Assembly: GCF_020520425.1 (NCBI RefSeq)
Contig: NC_079491.1
Location: 38,595,027-38,659,026, forward strand
Length of the DNA: 64,000 bases
Direction: 5' to 3'
DNA from: Spinacia oleracea
Lineage: Eukaryota > Streptophyta > Magnoliopsida > Caryophyllales > Amaranthaceae
In this document: one piece after another, positions 1 to 11,118 of the stretch
How positions within the stretch are numbered: position 1 is the stretch's first letter
Layout: every line of letters starts with the position of its first letter
The notes under the pieces: model-generated
What the model saw: only the letters and a program-made list of their open reading frames with translations
Database searches by the model: none
Told to the model about the DNA's origin: nothing
Translations under genes and position numbers: made by a program

Positions 1-2728
1 ACACTTGCTTGGATATCCTTTACATCAATCTAGTAATAGTTTTCGCTCAGCGAGGTGTTACTTATTGGTCCTAAAGGGGCAAGGTACACAAATAATTGTG
101 AGTACATGTTAGTTTTGGTGAAACTCAACGATATAAGTAAGGAGTCCTTTTATGTCGTGGCAAAATCGATAGGTTTACCTAATAAGTTCTTAGACGTACC
201 TATCAACCAAGAATAGTTTCTAGACTATTAGCAAAAGGCTTTTGCTTACCTAAGATGTTTTAGGATTAAGTCGACAAACTGTGCTTAATTCTTCAATGAT
301 TTTAGGATCTTGGAATCATTTTATTCACACCTGCCGGAACAATAAATTCGAATAAAATGCTAATAACTTGTTGAAATTGCATGATTGCTTTAATTTTCAA
401 GTTATTACTCATGATAAATGTTTAGACTTTGCATGCTTCAATGTATGTTTTAATTATTGTTTATAATTAAATATCTTGCACTGCGGTAAATCCTTTTAGA
501 AAGGTAACAGTAAATTTCCTCGATTGGTAATGAATCCAAGAACGATTCACGGAAATGAGAGAAAGTGAGCAATTTAAAATGTACGTTTCTTATATCGACT
601 TTTATGGTTGTTTTCGAACATCAAAGTCGAATGGCAAACCAATTGGTGCTTGTGAATTCAAAATACAATGTAGTTTTGAGATCATAAAGCATTGAGTTTA
701 ATACGCTCAGCTTTACCAATGGTTAACAACCTAATATCTTTGTCCATTTAATTCTCGAATGAGTCTAGTCCCTAGACATTCGAATAGATCGATGCTTAGA
801 GAACTTTAGAAGCTTCTGGTAAGATCATCTAGTTGAAACTTAATATTCAACATAAATTAAATGGTAAGAACCTTGTTGGGGTGACATTGGACATGTCTAA
901 CAAAGTATAAATGTCAACACTAAAGAATTCAATTCTTAAGACTATAAGAAAGGGTACAAGAAATAGGAAAACGAGGAACAAATGAAAGGAATTTACGATT
1001 CCGTTTCTACCTATAAGTTTATGTTTAAAGAGGAGTGACCTAGCAATCAAACTTCCTTGGTATCATATACCGCTTGAGGTTCTTACTTCGGTAATAACTC
1101 AAACAATGGAAGCTAGGATACACTAATGACCTACAAGTGGGAAATAAAGCATGGCAATGCTACATTAGTTGTAGGGTCATCTAGTTTGTTTTAAGTCCTT
1201 TCAAAGGCTGGAACTTAATGGCTATTTTGTTCCATAATCAGCATACCTAAATTTCTGCTTCAAACACAGAAAGACTCACATTCAAGAAAAACAAAAACAA
1301 TGTTTGTTTGTTTATTTGAATGAAATGGTCAATTACAGGTTGAGTCAATATGCTTGATTAAAACAAACAACTCTTTAAAGAACTTTACTAGGTTCAAATC
1401 AACCCCTTGATTTGAGTTCCACTAATCTTTGGCATTGTTGCTTAGACCATATCAACAAGTTAACATACATAAGCTCTATTTTGATGGACTTTTGAAAGTT
1501 GATTGATTTCTAGATCATTTTAAGACAACTAGTCTTACTTGTTGAAAGTTACAAAAGATATGAACTATTGTTAGAACGCCTAGACAATAGAGTTCAAAGC
1601 TAAAGAAAGATTTTATGACTTTATTATTTCACATGGATTTGAGTGAATATAGGTTTATTTACTCAAATGTGATATAAGTTGAAACTGTTTGGCTAGTTCA
1701 AAGATTCAGAAGTATAAAATCCACTTGGCAAGAAATCATAAAGATCTAGGTTAGATCATGTTGATGATTACTTGAGACCAAATATGATCATCAATGATTG
1801 TGTGTTGTAATTTCACAATCTAGGTCCATAAGATATGGCATATCTTAGTTGGAATAATCGAAGTCAATTAGTACTTGATTCGATTAAAGATGAATCATAA
1901 AGACTTTTCCTATAATTTCTAAAACAAAATGCTCAACTACCACCAAACTAAACTAAATTCGTCAAAGCTATAGAAAAGAAATTTCAGAATATCTTTTCGA
2001 TAATATATATCTAGAGAGTTGCTAAACTCAGTGGGAGCTTAGTGTTTGTTATTCAACAAACTAAGGCCCAAGTATAGATATATGTTTCATTGTGATTTAT
2101 TCAAATGAGACACAAGGGTATTGTTTCTACCACGAATTTTTGAGAACATAATGTTTGTTTGCTCGAAATGATGTCCTTTTGGAGATTCGTTTCCAAAATG
2201 ACAAGTGGGAGAAAAATAGACCTCGAAAGTCTTCGAGGCGAACAACAAACATAAACGGACATTCCGGAGGCTTTTTCGAAGTGCTTCAGAAAAACCGAAC
2301 TTATTCTTTAAGGACTTTAGAAGTGGCTTTAAAGAATAGATATCTCTTAGAAGACTTTACAAGTGCTTCAAAGAGAATAGAATATTCAAAGGACTCTCAA
2401 GTGCCTGTTGATATTCTATTGTTTGATGTTCTATACCCAAGTAGGCATAGAGTTCAAGTCGCTGGAACTATGAGATTCTTCTATTAGATAGTAAAGAAAC
2501 ATAGAGTTCTGGTCAATGAAACTATGAGATTCTTCTATTAGATAGTGAAGAAACCTACAACTTGCAGTCAAACTATTATCATGTAGATTAATGAGTTTGT
2601 GACTTGTAAGAAAGCTATGACGAAACCTAGATTCCCTAAAATGGTTAGAGGCCATATATAGACTCAAATGTTTTAAATGGTTAGAGGCCATAAAACATAC
2701 TCAATGTTTTGATGAAAAAATTGAAATT

Positions 2729-2960
2729 TTGTTGATTTGCAAGAATAGGTTCACACCTATTGGTTGCAAGTTTGTTTTAAGGATAAAAACCATCAAACAT
2801 GAAATTGTGTTCACACACAAAGCGAGATTAGTTGCTAAACGTTACAAGCAAATTCATGGTGTGAATTGTGTTGAAACCTCATGCATAATCGTAATGCTCA
2901 AGTCTATAATTCAAGCAATGATTGCATATTGGTACATATAGCAATTGGATGACAAAACGT
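2729..2960 (+). pseudogene. Degenerate Copia reverse transcriptase remnant
   Basis: The plus-strand translation contains NRFTPIGCKFVLRIK, then HKARLVAKRYKQIHGVN and VMLKSI. These match the Copia RT entry block (W-V-F-K-x-K, then Y-K-A-R-L-V-A-K-G-x-x-Q-x-x-G-x-D-Y, then V-x-x-x-x-S-I). Downstream, where an active RT has QMDVKTAFLNG, this copy reads QLDDKTYSSIKCW and soon hits stops. The catalytic YVDD block is absent. The Copia copy at 39919-59836 shares the same replacement, so the damage probably predates the split of the two copies. The fragment cannot be functional. Confidence 0.75.
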
Positions 2961-5202
2961 ATTCCTCAATCAAATGTTGGAATAAACTATGTACATGGTA
3001 TGTCATAGGATTTGTGGATCCAAATAAATGCTTGAAAGAGAAAGCTAGCTTATAAAATCTAAGTACAGATTTAAGCAAGCAATTGGGGATTGGAATTATA
3101 TTTTAATGAAGCTAATAAGTATTTTAGTTTCATAAAATATACATGATTCTTATAGATATATAAGAAGTTTAGTGGGAGTACGTAAAACTTAATTGGTCCT
3201 ATGTGTATCACACACATATCTCTCTATTGTAAAATAACATTCAAATGCTAATGACTTAGATTTGAGATTATTCATCAATGATGGACCATGGCGAAACTTA
3301 GTACATACTGGGTATTAAGATCTATTTACAAAGATCTTATGATATTGTTTTGGATTAAGTAAATGGCATTTACTAAATCAAACACGAAAGTCTCCATTGG
3401 AGATATTCGACCCATGTGAATAAATCTAAGTAAAGGATGTTTGAACTATGTATAAGCATTTACTAAGTTAAACATCAAAGAGTCTAAATGAGATTCTTAA
3501 CCTATATTATATGTCAAAGAATTTAGCTGAATTTAGTATCTACTGAAACTAGATAAGCTAAAGTTACATGAATAGAATTCAATTGGGAATTATTCTGCAA
3601 AAGAATTTATCATGTATGATATAATATGAGGATCGCCAAAAACGTATCGTATGACTTTAGGCATGACGAACATATACCAATCTCTATTGATCTAAGTAAA
3701 GATCAACTAGATTGAGATCAAGAAAAACTTATGGAACTTAAAAAGGTACATAGGAATAGTTCTTGATTCAAGGAAATAAAGATATGCTAAATATTGATGC
3801 TACACGCATAAACACTGGCAAAGGATCAAGCAAGATTCCCTTGGAGTTAACCATTGATAAGGACGAGCTATAGAGCATCGTGTTTTGAAATGGCAACATG
3901 GGTTGGAGACCATGAGTTGTTGCGTGGGAAATTAAAATATTAATTTCTATGTTCTAAGATACAGCTGGAAAGTCTTCCACATGTCTGTGAACTGCTTGGA
4001 TAGGTAAATCCAAACAAAGCATCACTAGCAACCTAAACAGTTGAAGTAAAAGTACTTATTGCCTAAGAAGCAATAAAACAGAGTTGTTTGTATTAATGAG
4101 TTCTTCATTGAACTTTGGTGGATCACATGTCTGCTAACTTGATGGCTCTTCATTGCAAAATGCGTAGAACCACTATCGAAGTAAGAAAGACTAGATCACA
4201 TAATAAACAAACTCAAAAGATCTTATCATCCTATCTCGAATATAATTCGATGAAAAAGATATTAAGATTGGCAAAGCATGATAACTAAACCTATGCAACA
4301 AGTGAGAAAGCAACACTCACATTGTAGCACTGGAAATCAAGCATAGCTTTGAATTCCATGAAATGTTTTAAAGATGGGTTCGAGGCCCATGGTTGTAAAA
4401 CATTGGGGTTGAACATTTATCATATATGAAATGAATTTTCATATTCCATTTAATCTTGGTTTAGTATTAAATGATGAGTCCCTTCAATTTGACGATATAT
4501 TCAAGATAGACTGTCAGGACCAGTCCTGTGACTAAGAAATGTCTATCAAGTGAACTTGAATGTCAAAGGTTGAAAATGGTCCCTAGTCGGAGTTTTCTAT
4601 AAAATTGGACGCATAGAAAACGTTAGACGATTAGAATGCAAGATGACTAGTAGTTCTGTTTCTTGAACTATGTGGACATGGCAATGTCATAATCATTTGC
4701 ATAGATACTTACTTTGGGAAGACTAGTATCGGACAAGACCTATGAAACTTTACTGTAAGAGATGAAAATCTGTCATAAGTAAATTTCATTAAAATTATTA
4801 GACACTAAATCCTCAATACCTGAGTGATTTGAGATTACTTGTTTGAGAACTGGTTGCTTTGACGTTGACCAACCGTCGCACCGTAAAAGGAGGCTATAAA
4901 GGCAACGCTCAGGTAATCACCTATCAAACGAAGTCTAATCTCAAGATCGCAAGATTGGGATTGTCCTCCCATAAATCGGGATGAGATGCTTAAAAGTTGT
5001 ACAAGGCCACTCGGAGAGCTAGAAACTGTGAAATGCATGGCCGTGCTCGGATGAATCATAGGCTATGATTATCTGTTTATTTGATCAGTTGAACTCTGAA
5101 ACCGAGGAACACCTCTGGACATAATAAGGATGACAACTCTTACCTTATGTTCAAGAGCAAGCATCGAGCGACAAAGGAATTAGGAAATGCACACTTGTCC
5201 CT

Positions 5203-5219
5203 AAGGACAAGTGGGAGAC
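5203..5219 (+). other. Polypurine tract of Copia element A
   Basis: A purine-rich stretch ending GTGGGAGAC lies directly before the LTR start (TGAAGG at 5220). This is the expected position and composition of the plus-strand priming site. The same tract is found in reverse complement just right of the 3' LTR at 39919-43816. Confidence 0.6.
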
Positions 5220-6612
5220 TGAAGGAAATAATGCCCTTGGTCCAAGTATGCATTCAATGTTAAGTCTAATAAATGCGGTTCAATATTAATTAACAAGTTA
5301 ATAATTCAGTGAGATCAAGTGAGCTGAATGCCTAGCTAGAGGCCGCTTCAGTTCAAGTGGAATTAATGATATTAATCCACAACTTACTCTTGACTGAACC
5401 CGTAGGGTCACACAAATAGTACGTAAACGGATCAAGTATTTAATGGCATTAAATACTCCATCTATGGATATTCGGAATCGACGGATCTTGGTTTCAGTGG
5501 GAGCTGAGATCGTCACAGGCAAGAAAAGAATACTCCGGAAACGATGATATTGCCGGAAACGGAAATATGGATCGTATCGGAACTATAAATATTATCCAAG
5601 TCGTAGATGTTGCCGGAAACGGAAACATGGTACGTATCGGAAAATATTATCGAAAATGGAAATATTGCCGGAATCGGAAATATTGCCGGAAACGGAAATA
5701 TTGTCAGAATCGGAAATATTATCGGAATCGGAAAATAATTCCGGAAACGGAAATATTAAATATTTGTTCGAAACGGAAATTAATTCCGGAATCGGAAATA
5801 TTAAATATTGTTCGTATCGGAAATGAATTCCGGAATCGAGAATTTAATCGGAAGCGTATCGTACGAATTAGCATCGGACGAGGCCTGCCAGACGAAGGCC
5901 CAGCACGAAGTCGGGCCATCGCCCAGCAAGCCAAGCGCAACAACCACACGCCAAGCATACGACCAGGCCCAGCACTAAAGCCAGGCCCAGCCGTAGCTTG
6001 GGCGCGCGCGCGGACAAGGCTGCGACAGTGGGCCTTGCGCTGTGCGCTCGGCGTGGGCCGCAAGGCCTGCGTGCGGGCGTGCGGTGCTTGTGCGCCACTC
6101 GTGTGTGTTACTCGGAATCCTAAGGCTACCGGGATTCGTAATATGATTAAATCTAATCCTAATAGATAAACTTTGTTTAATTAGAATCCTAGTAGGGTTA
6201 TAATTAAATAGATTTGTATTCTAATAGGATTATAATTCCTTTCCATAAACTCTATAAATAAGTGCCTAGGGTCACATATTTACAACGAGTTTTAAGTATT
6301 CAAAGTGAGTTTTGAGAGAAAAATTCAATCACATATTTGCCTAAAAGTGCCGAAAATAATAGTACCTTAAGGGCGATTCTAGTTGGTCAATCTTAAGGCG
6401 GATCCGGACGTGCTGTGGACTATCTACGGAGGGACGACACTTGGAGTCCTAAAGACTTGTTCTTGTTCGGTTCGGGCGCAGCTAGGGAAGGCACGCAACA
6501 AAGAGTATGCATCTAAACTGTGCTAAATGATTATGTGTAAATAATATGTATTCCTGGCTTAATGGTTGTTTCCGCATGATTTATGAATTGTCATATGTAT
6601 CATAACCTAACA
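5220..6612 (+). repeat. 3' LTR of Copia element A
   Basis: A 1,393-bp LTR begins TGAAGG and ends CTAACA. It aligns over its length with the LTRs at 39919-43816 and 58428-59836 in reverse complement. It contains an 18-bp sub-repeat block (about 5540-5850), a GC-rich segment (about 5870-6110) that differs most between copies, and an AT-rich part with a TATA-like TATAAATA near 6253. The GC-rich segment gives overlapping spurious open frames on both strands. Immediately right is gag of an older Copia element in the opposite direction. Confidence 0.85.
5540..5850 (+). repeat. 18-bp GGAAAT-type tandem sub-repeats inside the LTR
   Basis: Units resembling ATTGCCGGAATCGGAAAT recur about every 18 bp, with CGGAATC and CGGAAAC variants and some spacer drift. 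Because 18 is a multiple of three, a translation gives an artificial arginine/lysine/tyrosine-rich repeat rather than a real protein. The same block appears in reverse complement at about 43150-43500 and 59240-59520. Confidence 0.8.
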
Positions 6613-6928
6613 GTTGATACCTCACACGACATCTATCCCTTAGATGACTTAGGAGTGCATGAGGCTCATAGGTAATGAACCTCCCTCTCCAATTTTCAGG
6701 GATAGACTTTAGGATAATTTCCGAGACAAGGTACTTGTGAAGTGCCCAATTTTTGTACCTTTCTGGAGTCATACCCCACGCATAATAGCTAGGAAAAGGT
6801 TGCTTGACGACATAGCTCATGTCGTTTACATTTAAAACTTCGATAAGTTTCCTTTCCCATTCAAGAGAGTTAGTCAAGTTTAACTCGACATCCAGTATTT
6901 CTGATGCTTTGATTTTTGTTTTAGACAT
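6613..6928 (-). pseudogene. Copia gag, N-terminal fragment truncated by insertion of element A
   Basis: The minus-strand frame starting at 6928 opens MSKTKIKASEILDVELNLT and continues about 105 codons. It contains PSYYAWGMTPERYKNW and later FITYEPHALLSHLRD. The pattern fits the N-terminal half of a plant Copia Gag, the structural protein that packages element RNA: a short leader, then a tryptophan-containing helical region with an alternating hydrophobic/charged pattern. The frame leaves gag at 6613, where the LTR of the left element begins; the last codons before the stop are LTR-derived. An upstream open stretch to 7090 is in frame, but I prefer the ATG at 6928 because similarity to Gag begins there. 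No CCHC knuckle, protease or pol follows. Confidence 0.6.
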
Positions 6929-8159
6929 TCTACATTTGAAAAGAATTCGCAATAAATAACCATTCATAATCTTTAATAACTTTGAAATAAAAGCGATCAT
7001 GCAATCATTAAAGCTATTAAACATTTCATTCATGCAAAAATAAAACGTGGTCCAAAATGAATGAAACGATTCCAAGACCCTAAAAGTCATAAATTCATAA
7101 GCAGCTTTGGCATGTCTTAAGCCTTTTAAGATTCTAGGTAAGCAAAACCTATTGCTAGTAATCTCTAAATTACTCTTGGTTAATAAATTAATTCCATAAT
7201 TTATTCCTTTGCCACAACATATGCCATTGTTGTTTGAGTTAAAACCACAATCAACGTGTTCCTTTGGGATACCTTACCATCTAAGTCAACTAAAATAGCA
7301 CCTCGCTTTGGCGGAAATCTACTACCTTAGATCCTTAGATTTTTGTAAGTGCTTGATTTGGAAGGCAATTATAAACTCAATATTACTTTGGACCTAGTTG
7401 TTTCTATGTTGGTTTGATTATTTAGTGAACTAAATCTAATCGAGCATACAAACAACATTCATGCATAATATACATTCATTCAATATATAAGTGCATAAAT
7501 TTAATTTTGGTGAACTAGTATGGCTCAAAACTTTGTCTTGAAGCATCCAATCTTCATTCACCTTGTTAGCTTGGCTTCGTCTATAAATTCATTAAAAATC
7601 TAACTTAAAGTTCTAAGTTTCCTAGAAGTACTTGAAATAATAAATAATTACATCAAAACTTCAATGGTACGCAGACCATATTTAAAACTTTATATTCAAA
7701 GATAAAACAGTACGCAGACCGTATTTAACTCTCCTAGATTGGCCATACTAGTCACTTTGAATACCTGCAATACATAAAATATTTTCTATGCATTCATCCA
7801 TTCGTGTCCTAAAATGAATGACCCAAATAAATATGCAAGTATTTACATGATTTATTTAAAAATCACGTTCACATAAAACGCGTCCTAAAAGATTAATCAA
7901 TTCCGAATTATTAATCCTTAGAATTATTCTAATCAAAATTTAATTTAATTAAAATAATGGTGCCCTACGAAAATAATTAAAATCAATTATTTCATTGAAT
8001 TTCATTAAATGGCTCCCACTTAAACCAACATTTTAATTTGGACAATTTGATTTTAAACTCACGGCCCAGCCCAAGTTAAATAAAATAAAGTAAATAAAAA
8101 TTCCATTGTTAGCCCTTTCATGCGAAATTAAGTCCAAAGCCCAAACGAAACAAAATAGC

Positions 8160-8480
8160 AAAATTGTGCAACATGGTCTAGGCTTGCTCCCATCCCAATG
8201 CCTCCTTGTGAATTGCGTGCCACACGAGGCCGAGGAGCAGCGCCCCTCCCCCGCATAGCACATCGCACAGCCTGCAGCGTAAGCTGCTGCTGCTGTTGGT
8301 TGTTCGCTGCTGCTGTTGGTTGTTCGCTGCTGCTCGCTAGCCAAGGCCAGCGCGCGCTGGCTCGCCCAGCTCGCTCGCTGGGTGCCTCGCATCGCTGCGC
8401 CAAGCTGCGGAGTGCAGCGCGCATGGGCTACGCTTAGCCATACACGTCGCACGCCCTTGTTCCGCGCCTTTGCCTTATGC
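8160..8480. other. GC-rich tract in the Copia D leader
   Basis: An abruptly GC-rich stretch in AT-rich DNA, with a short CTGCTGCTGTTGG duplication near 8288-8330. It produces overlapping open frames on both strands, typical of high GC rather than coding. Similar GC-rich tracts lie in the leader of the Copia element at 39919-59836 (about 52800-52927 continuing at 57289-57640) and inside the LTRs. Confidence 0.55.
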
Positions 8481-9350
8481 CGTACGAGCCAACTAACCAA
8501 AAAAATAATTTTTAATTTCACGGAACGTTTTTTGCATGATGTTATTTTTCATAAAATTAACAAAATTAATCGTTCTATTTTTCGAAAAATAATAAAGTGG
8601 GTGATTTTATTAAATTTTCAACAATCCAATTTTGAGAAATTTATAAATCTTGGCTAACAAAAATTAAAACTTAACGAACGATCAATATCAACAAAAATTT
8701 GAATATGTTAATCCAAAACTTTAAATCATTCTAAACATTTAAATTTTAGATTTTTATCAAATTTGGTTTAGGTGATCAATTAAAATTAACGGATCTTATC
8801 AAAATTTTAATCCATAAATATTTAAATCTGCCATTTAACATGAAATTACATTCCATTTTCCAACTAAACAAATTTCCAGATCTAAATAATTATTAAAATC
8901 AATTTACGATCTAAAAATCATTCAATTAGGGAAAATTAAAATTATGGTTTATACTTAACATTTATGGCCGAAAATTTTACCATAATTTTAAAATATACCC
9001 AAGAACAGTAGGGTAAAATTTCAATTAATTCCTAGTAGTTTAGGTTGAGTAATTAATTGAAAAACTTTCCAAAATTTTTAATTTTATTCATTAATTAACA
9101 AAAACGCCCAAAAACTCAAACTTCGGGGCCTGTTTATGCGATTCTGTTATCATGGATTGATCTTAAAACGCCGTTTTCAATCATATTAGGGCCAGAAAAA
9201 TCGAATTTCCGACATTTAACGAATTCAGAACATATTCTACAATCTATCCAATAATCCATAAATATTTCGAAAATTCACGAAAAATTCAGAAAAAATTCGA
9301 CAACATCACAAACATATTAACGTGTCAAAAAGTACTTGAAATACATGTTG

Positions 9351-9363
9351 CCCATGATACCAC
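9351..9363 (-). other. Primer binding site of Copia element D
   Basis: On the minus strand GTGGTATCATGGG directly follows the LTR end (CA at 9365-9364). It matches the TGGTATCA start of the initiator-Met tRNA complement used by most plant Copia elements. It fixes the element's direction and LTR boundary. Confidence 0.7.
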
Positions 9364-9558
9364 TGTAGGGTAATACAGTTAAAAACATATTAACGCAGCA
9401 GAATAATCCCCAAAGCCAGGAACCATGTATAAAGTACAGATCAAGCAGACTTACGTTTGTAGCGTGTTTTCCCTAGTTCAACGAATCACGAACACCAATA
9501 AGAACTCCAAATGTCGTTCATCTACTTGGTTCACCGACACGTTCTGATCCGTCTTGAG
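9364..9558 (-). repeat. Copia D 5' LTR, inner fragment
   Basis: Starts TGTAGGG on the plus strand. It shares with the 58428-59836 LTR the order of landmarks 'aaagccaggaa', 'ttccctag', 'caagt/caaatgtcgt' and 'gatccg(c/t)ctt', but is clearly diverged. Similarity stops at about 9558, where LINE coding sequence begins, so the rest of the LTR is missing. Confidence 0.6.
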
Positions 9559-10177
9559 CATGCATCTTTACCCTTGAACCAATTAAATAGTAAAAGGTCG
9601 GTAGGCCTAAGATCCTTCCCAGCCTCTGAGAGGAAACCCATTTGAGCTTCCTTGCGCACCACAATCCCAACTTTGGAACAAATGTCAACAAGAACATCGC
9701 GCACCAAATTATGCCTGAACTTCACACCCACTTCACTGGAGCAATGGACAACATGATCTCCCCATTGGTCCATCCTTGGAGCATTGCAACTCGGGCATAG
9801 ACTACCTTCCGAGAACAAAGGTATTGTGAGCCTATAGCACAACACAGAGCGGAATTGAAGATGATTCATCCTCTGCCCCAAGCCATCAATGGGTATGGTG
9901 AACAGAAAAGCTTGTGCATGCGGGGCACGGATACAACTGAGAATAACAACCTGTCTTGGCTTAGCATATACCTAGCAACGAGGTTTTTCTCAATGACACC
10001 AAAGTAACACTTTGCCAGAGTTTCATCATCCGGGGGGCAGGAGAGCCAGTGGTGAAAGAGAGAGCATCAACGTTGCAGAAAGCATTGAAATCATCAAGAG
10101 CGTGCTGAAAAGAAGAGCCAGAGGAGACAATACCCCCTCGACAGGATCTTGGCCTGCAGTGTGCTCGTTTGCAAGCG

Positions 10178-10210
<33 letters not shown>
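9559..10210 (-). mobile_element. LINE (non-LTR retrotransposon) ORF fragment with AAT microsatellite on its 5' side
   Basis: Minus-strand translation from about 9900 to 9559 gives LGQRMNHLQFRSVLCYRL, then CPSCNAPRMDQWGDHVVHC, FRHNLVRD and RPTDLLLFNW. These align residue by residue with the C-terminal region of the two LINE copies at 16530-18868. The part from 10177 to about 9900 has frame breaks. The fragment is truncated on its 3' side: coding ends abruptly after GKDAC at the junction with Copia LTR DNA, so the usual C-terminus and tail are lost. Its 5' end abuts an AAT run (plus-strand ATT, 10178-10210), as does the copy starting at 18005. Confidence 0.7.
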
Positions 10211-11118
10211 GTTGTGATGTTTTGTTCAGGCTGGTAATTTAATTATTAGGACCATGTAAAAATCAGTTCAATAATAGAACAACAAAAGAGACACCAAGTA
10301 GTTCGATATCAAGAAAGGTTTACATACAAGTGATCAGCGTGGTAATTGTTTGGTTATATAATTAGATGTCAGCTTATAAACTGACTTTTTAAAACTTTAA
10401 CAAGCTCTTGCTAACGTACTTAGACCAGTTTAACGTACTTAGACCAGTTTACTGTTAGGTAACAACATGTCACTGAGCGATGAGAGCCAAGGTAATTTCC
10501 CTTACTACCCTGACTAATAAGGTATGTCGCCCCACATGAGTGTCAAAAGCAAGAGAGACCATGGTATACCAAAATTCATATGAGCAGGGAATACAAAGAC
10601 CCAAACAAAACAACATTCACGGGTATAATACGACGATCCAACTAAATCCACATTTGGAAAATCTTTCCTCATCAGTATACACTTCTGAGAAATATGTTTC
10701 CATCAGGCGCCGACTTGCTGTAAATTCTTAGCTCTCAACAAGAGCAAGCAAATGAAACCAAGTACTAACAAAATCTACAACTATTAAATGTTATTATGTG
10801 CACCCCATCAATCAAAGTAAAAACAAAAGCATCAACCCAGAAAAGTGAACATTGAACATCTATTGCATAAGATGACATTAGCCTCAAAACTAATAATTGA
10901 TCAAGATCATTATCCACAAGAATTTGTCGCGGTTAATCTCGGGAGGCCCACTCCATGTGAGAAGAATCATTTTAGCTGAGGCACAAACAAGTTCATCCGA
11001 GTATTCCTGATTACCAGTGGGCTCTTCTTTCAATGTGGTGAGCAATGCCATTTGCACTATCACGCTCAAATTAGAGTATCCAAGAGACTGAGCATATGAA
11101 GTTGAAAATTTGACCAAT
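10211..11118. other. Intergenic / 3' flank of the PIS gene
   Basis: AT-rich with no convincing gene. A perfect 19-bp tandem duplication (10412-10430 and 10431-10449) is present. The part nearest 11118 is probably the 3' UTR of the PIS gene. A 74-codon open stretch in it (10890-11117, minus) has no ATG at its start and resembles nothing I know. Confidence 0.5.

Larger units (their letters stand above)
1..6612 (+). mobile_element. Ty1/Copia-type LTR retrotransposon A, 3' part (left-truncated by window edge)
   Basis: This is the internal 3' portion and 3' LTR of a Copia-like element in plus orientation. The first bases correspond, in reverse complement, to about position 51850 of the Copia element at 39919-59836, and similarity continues to the LTR. 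The order is: non-coding internal DNA, a decayed reverse transcriptase block near 2729-2960, more decayed internal DNA, a purine-rich tract at 5203-5219, then an LTR at 5220-6612 beginning TG and ending CA. No intact gag or pol frame is present, and short open frames such as 2155-2487 match nothing I recognise. The element ends inside the gag of the Copia element to its right, so it is the younger of the two. The 5' part lies outside the window, so its target duplication cannot be checked; GTTGA at 6613-6617 is the expected right copy. Confidence 0.85.
6613..9558 (-). mobile_element. Copia-type LTR retrotransposon D, 5' part (broken at both ends)
   Basis: Read on the minus strand this fragment runs as follows: LTR piece (9558 to 9364), tRNA-Met-type primer binding site (9363-9351), a long leader with a GC-rich tract (about 8480-8160), then gag (from 6928). 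The leader resembles the leader of the Copia element at 39919-59836; for example, two 'acgcagacc' boxes near 7676 and 7711 have counterparts near 52190 and 52257. Its gag is cut at 6613 by the Copia element to its left. Its LTR is cut at about 9558 by LINE DNA. Nothing downstream of gag is present in the window. Confidence 0.75.

Noticed and set aside
847-1050. 67-codon frame with a near-identical partner at 50810-51013
   Set aside because: The similarity comes from both being copies of the same retrotransposon interior. The frame is antisense to the element and is not a known protein.
5719-6169. Overlapping arginine/alanine-rich open frames on both strands in the LTR
   Set aside because: They arise from the 18-bp sub-repeat and the GC-rich LTR segment, differ between LTR copies and match no family.
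8033-8657. Several open frames in the GC-rich tract of the Copia leader
   Set aside because: Frames on both strands overlap and are explained by base composition; no domain or codon pattern supports coding.
10890-11117. 74-codon open frame directly after the PIS stop codon
   Set aside because: It lacks an ATG start, lies in the probable 3' UTR and has no recognisable similarity.
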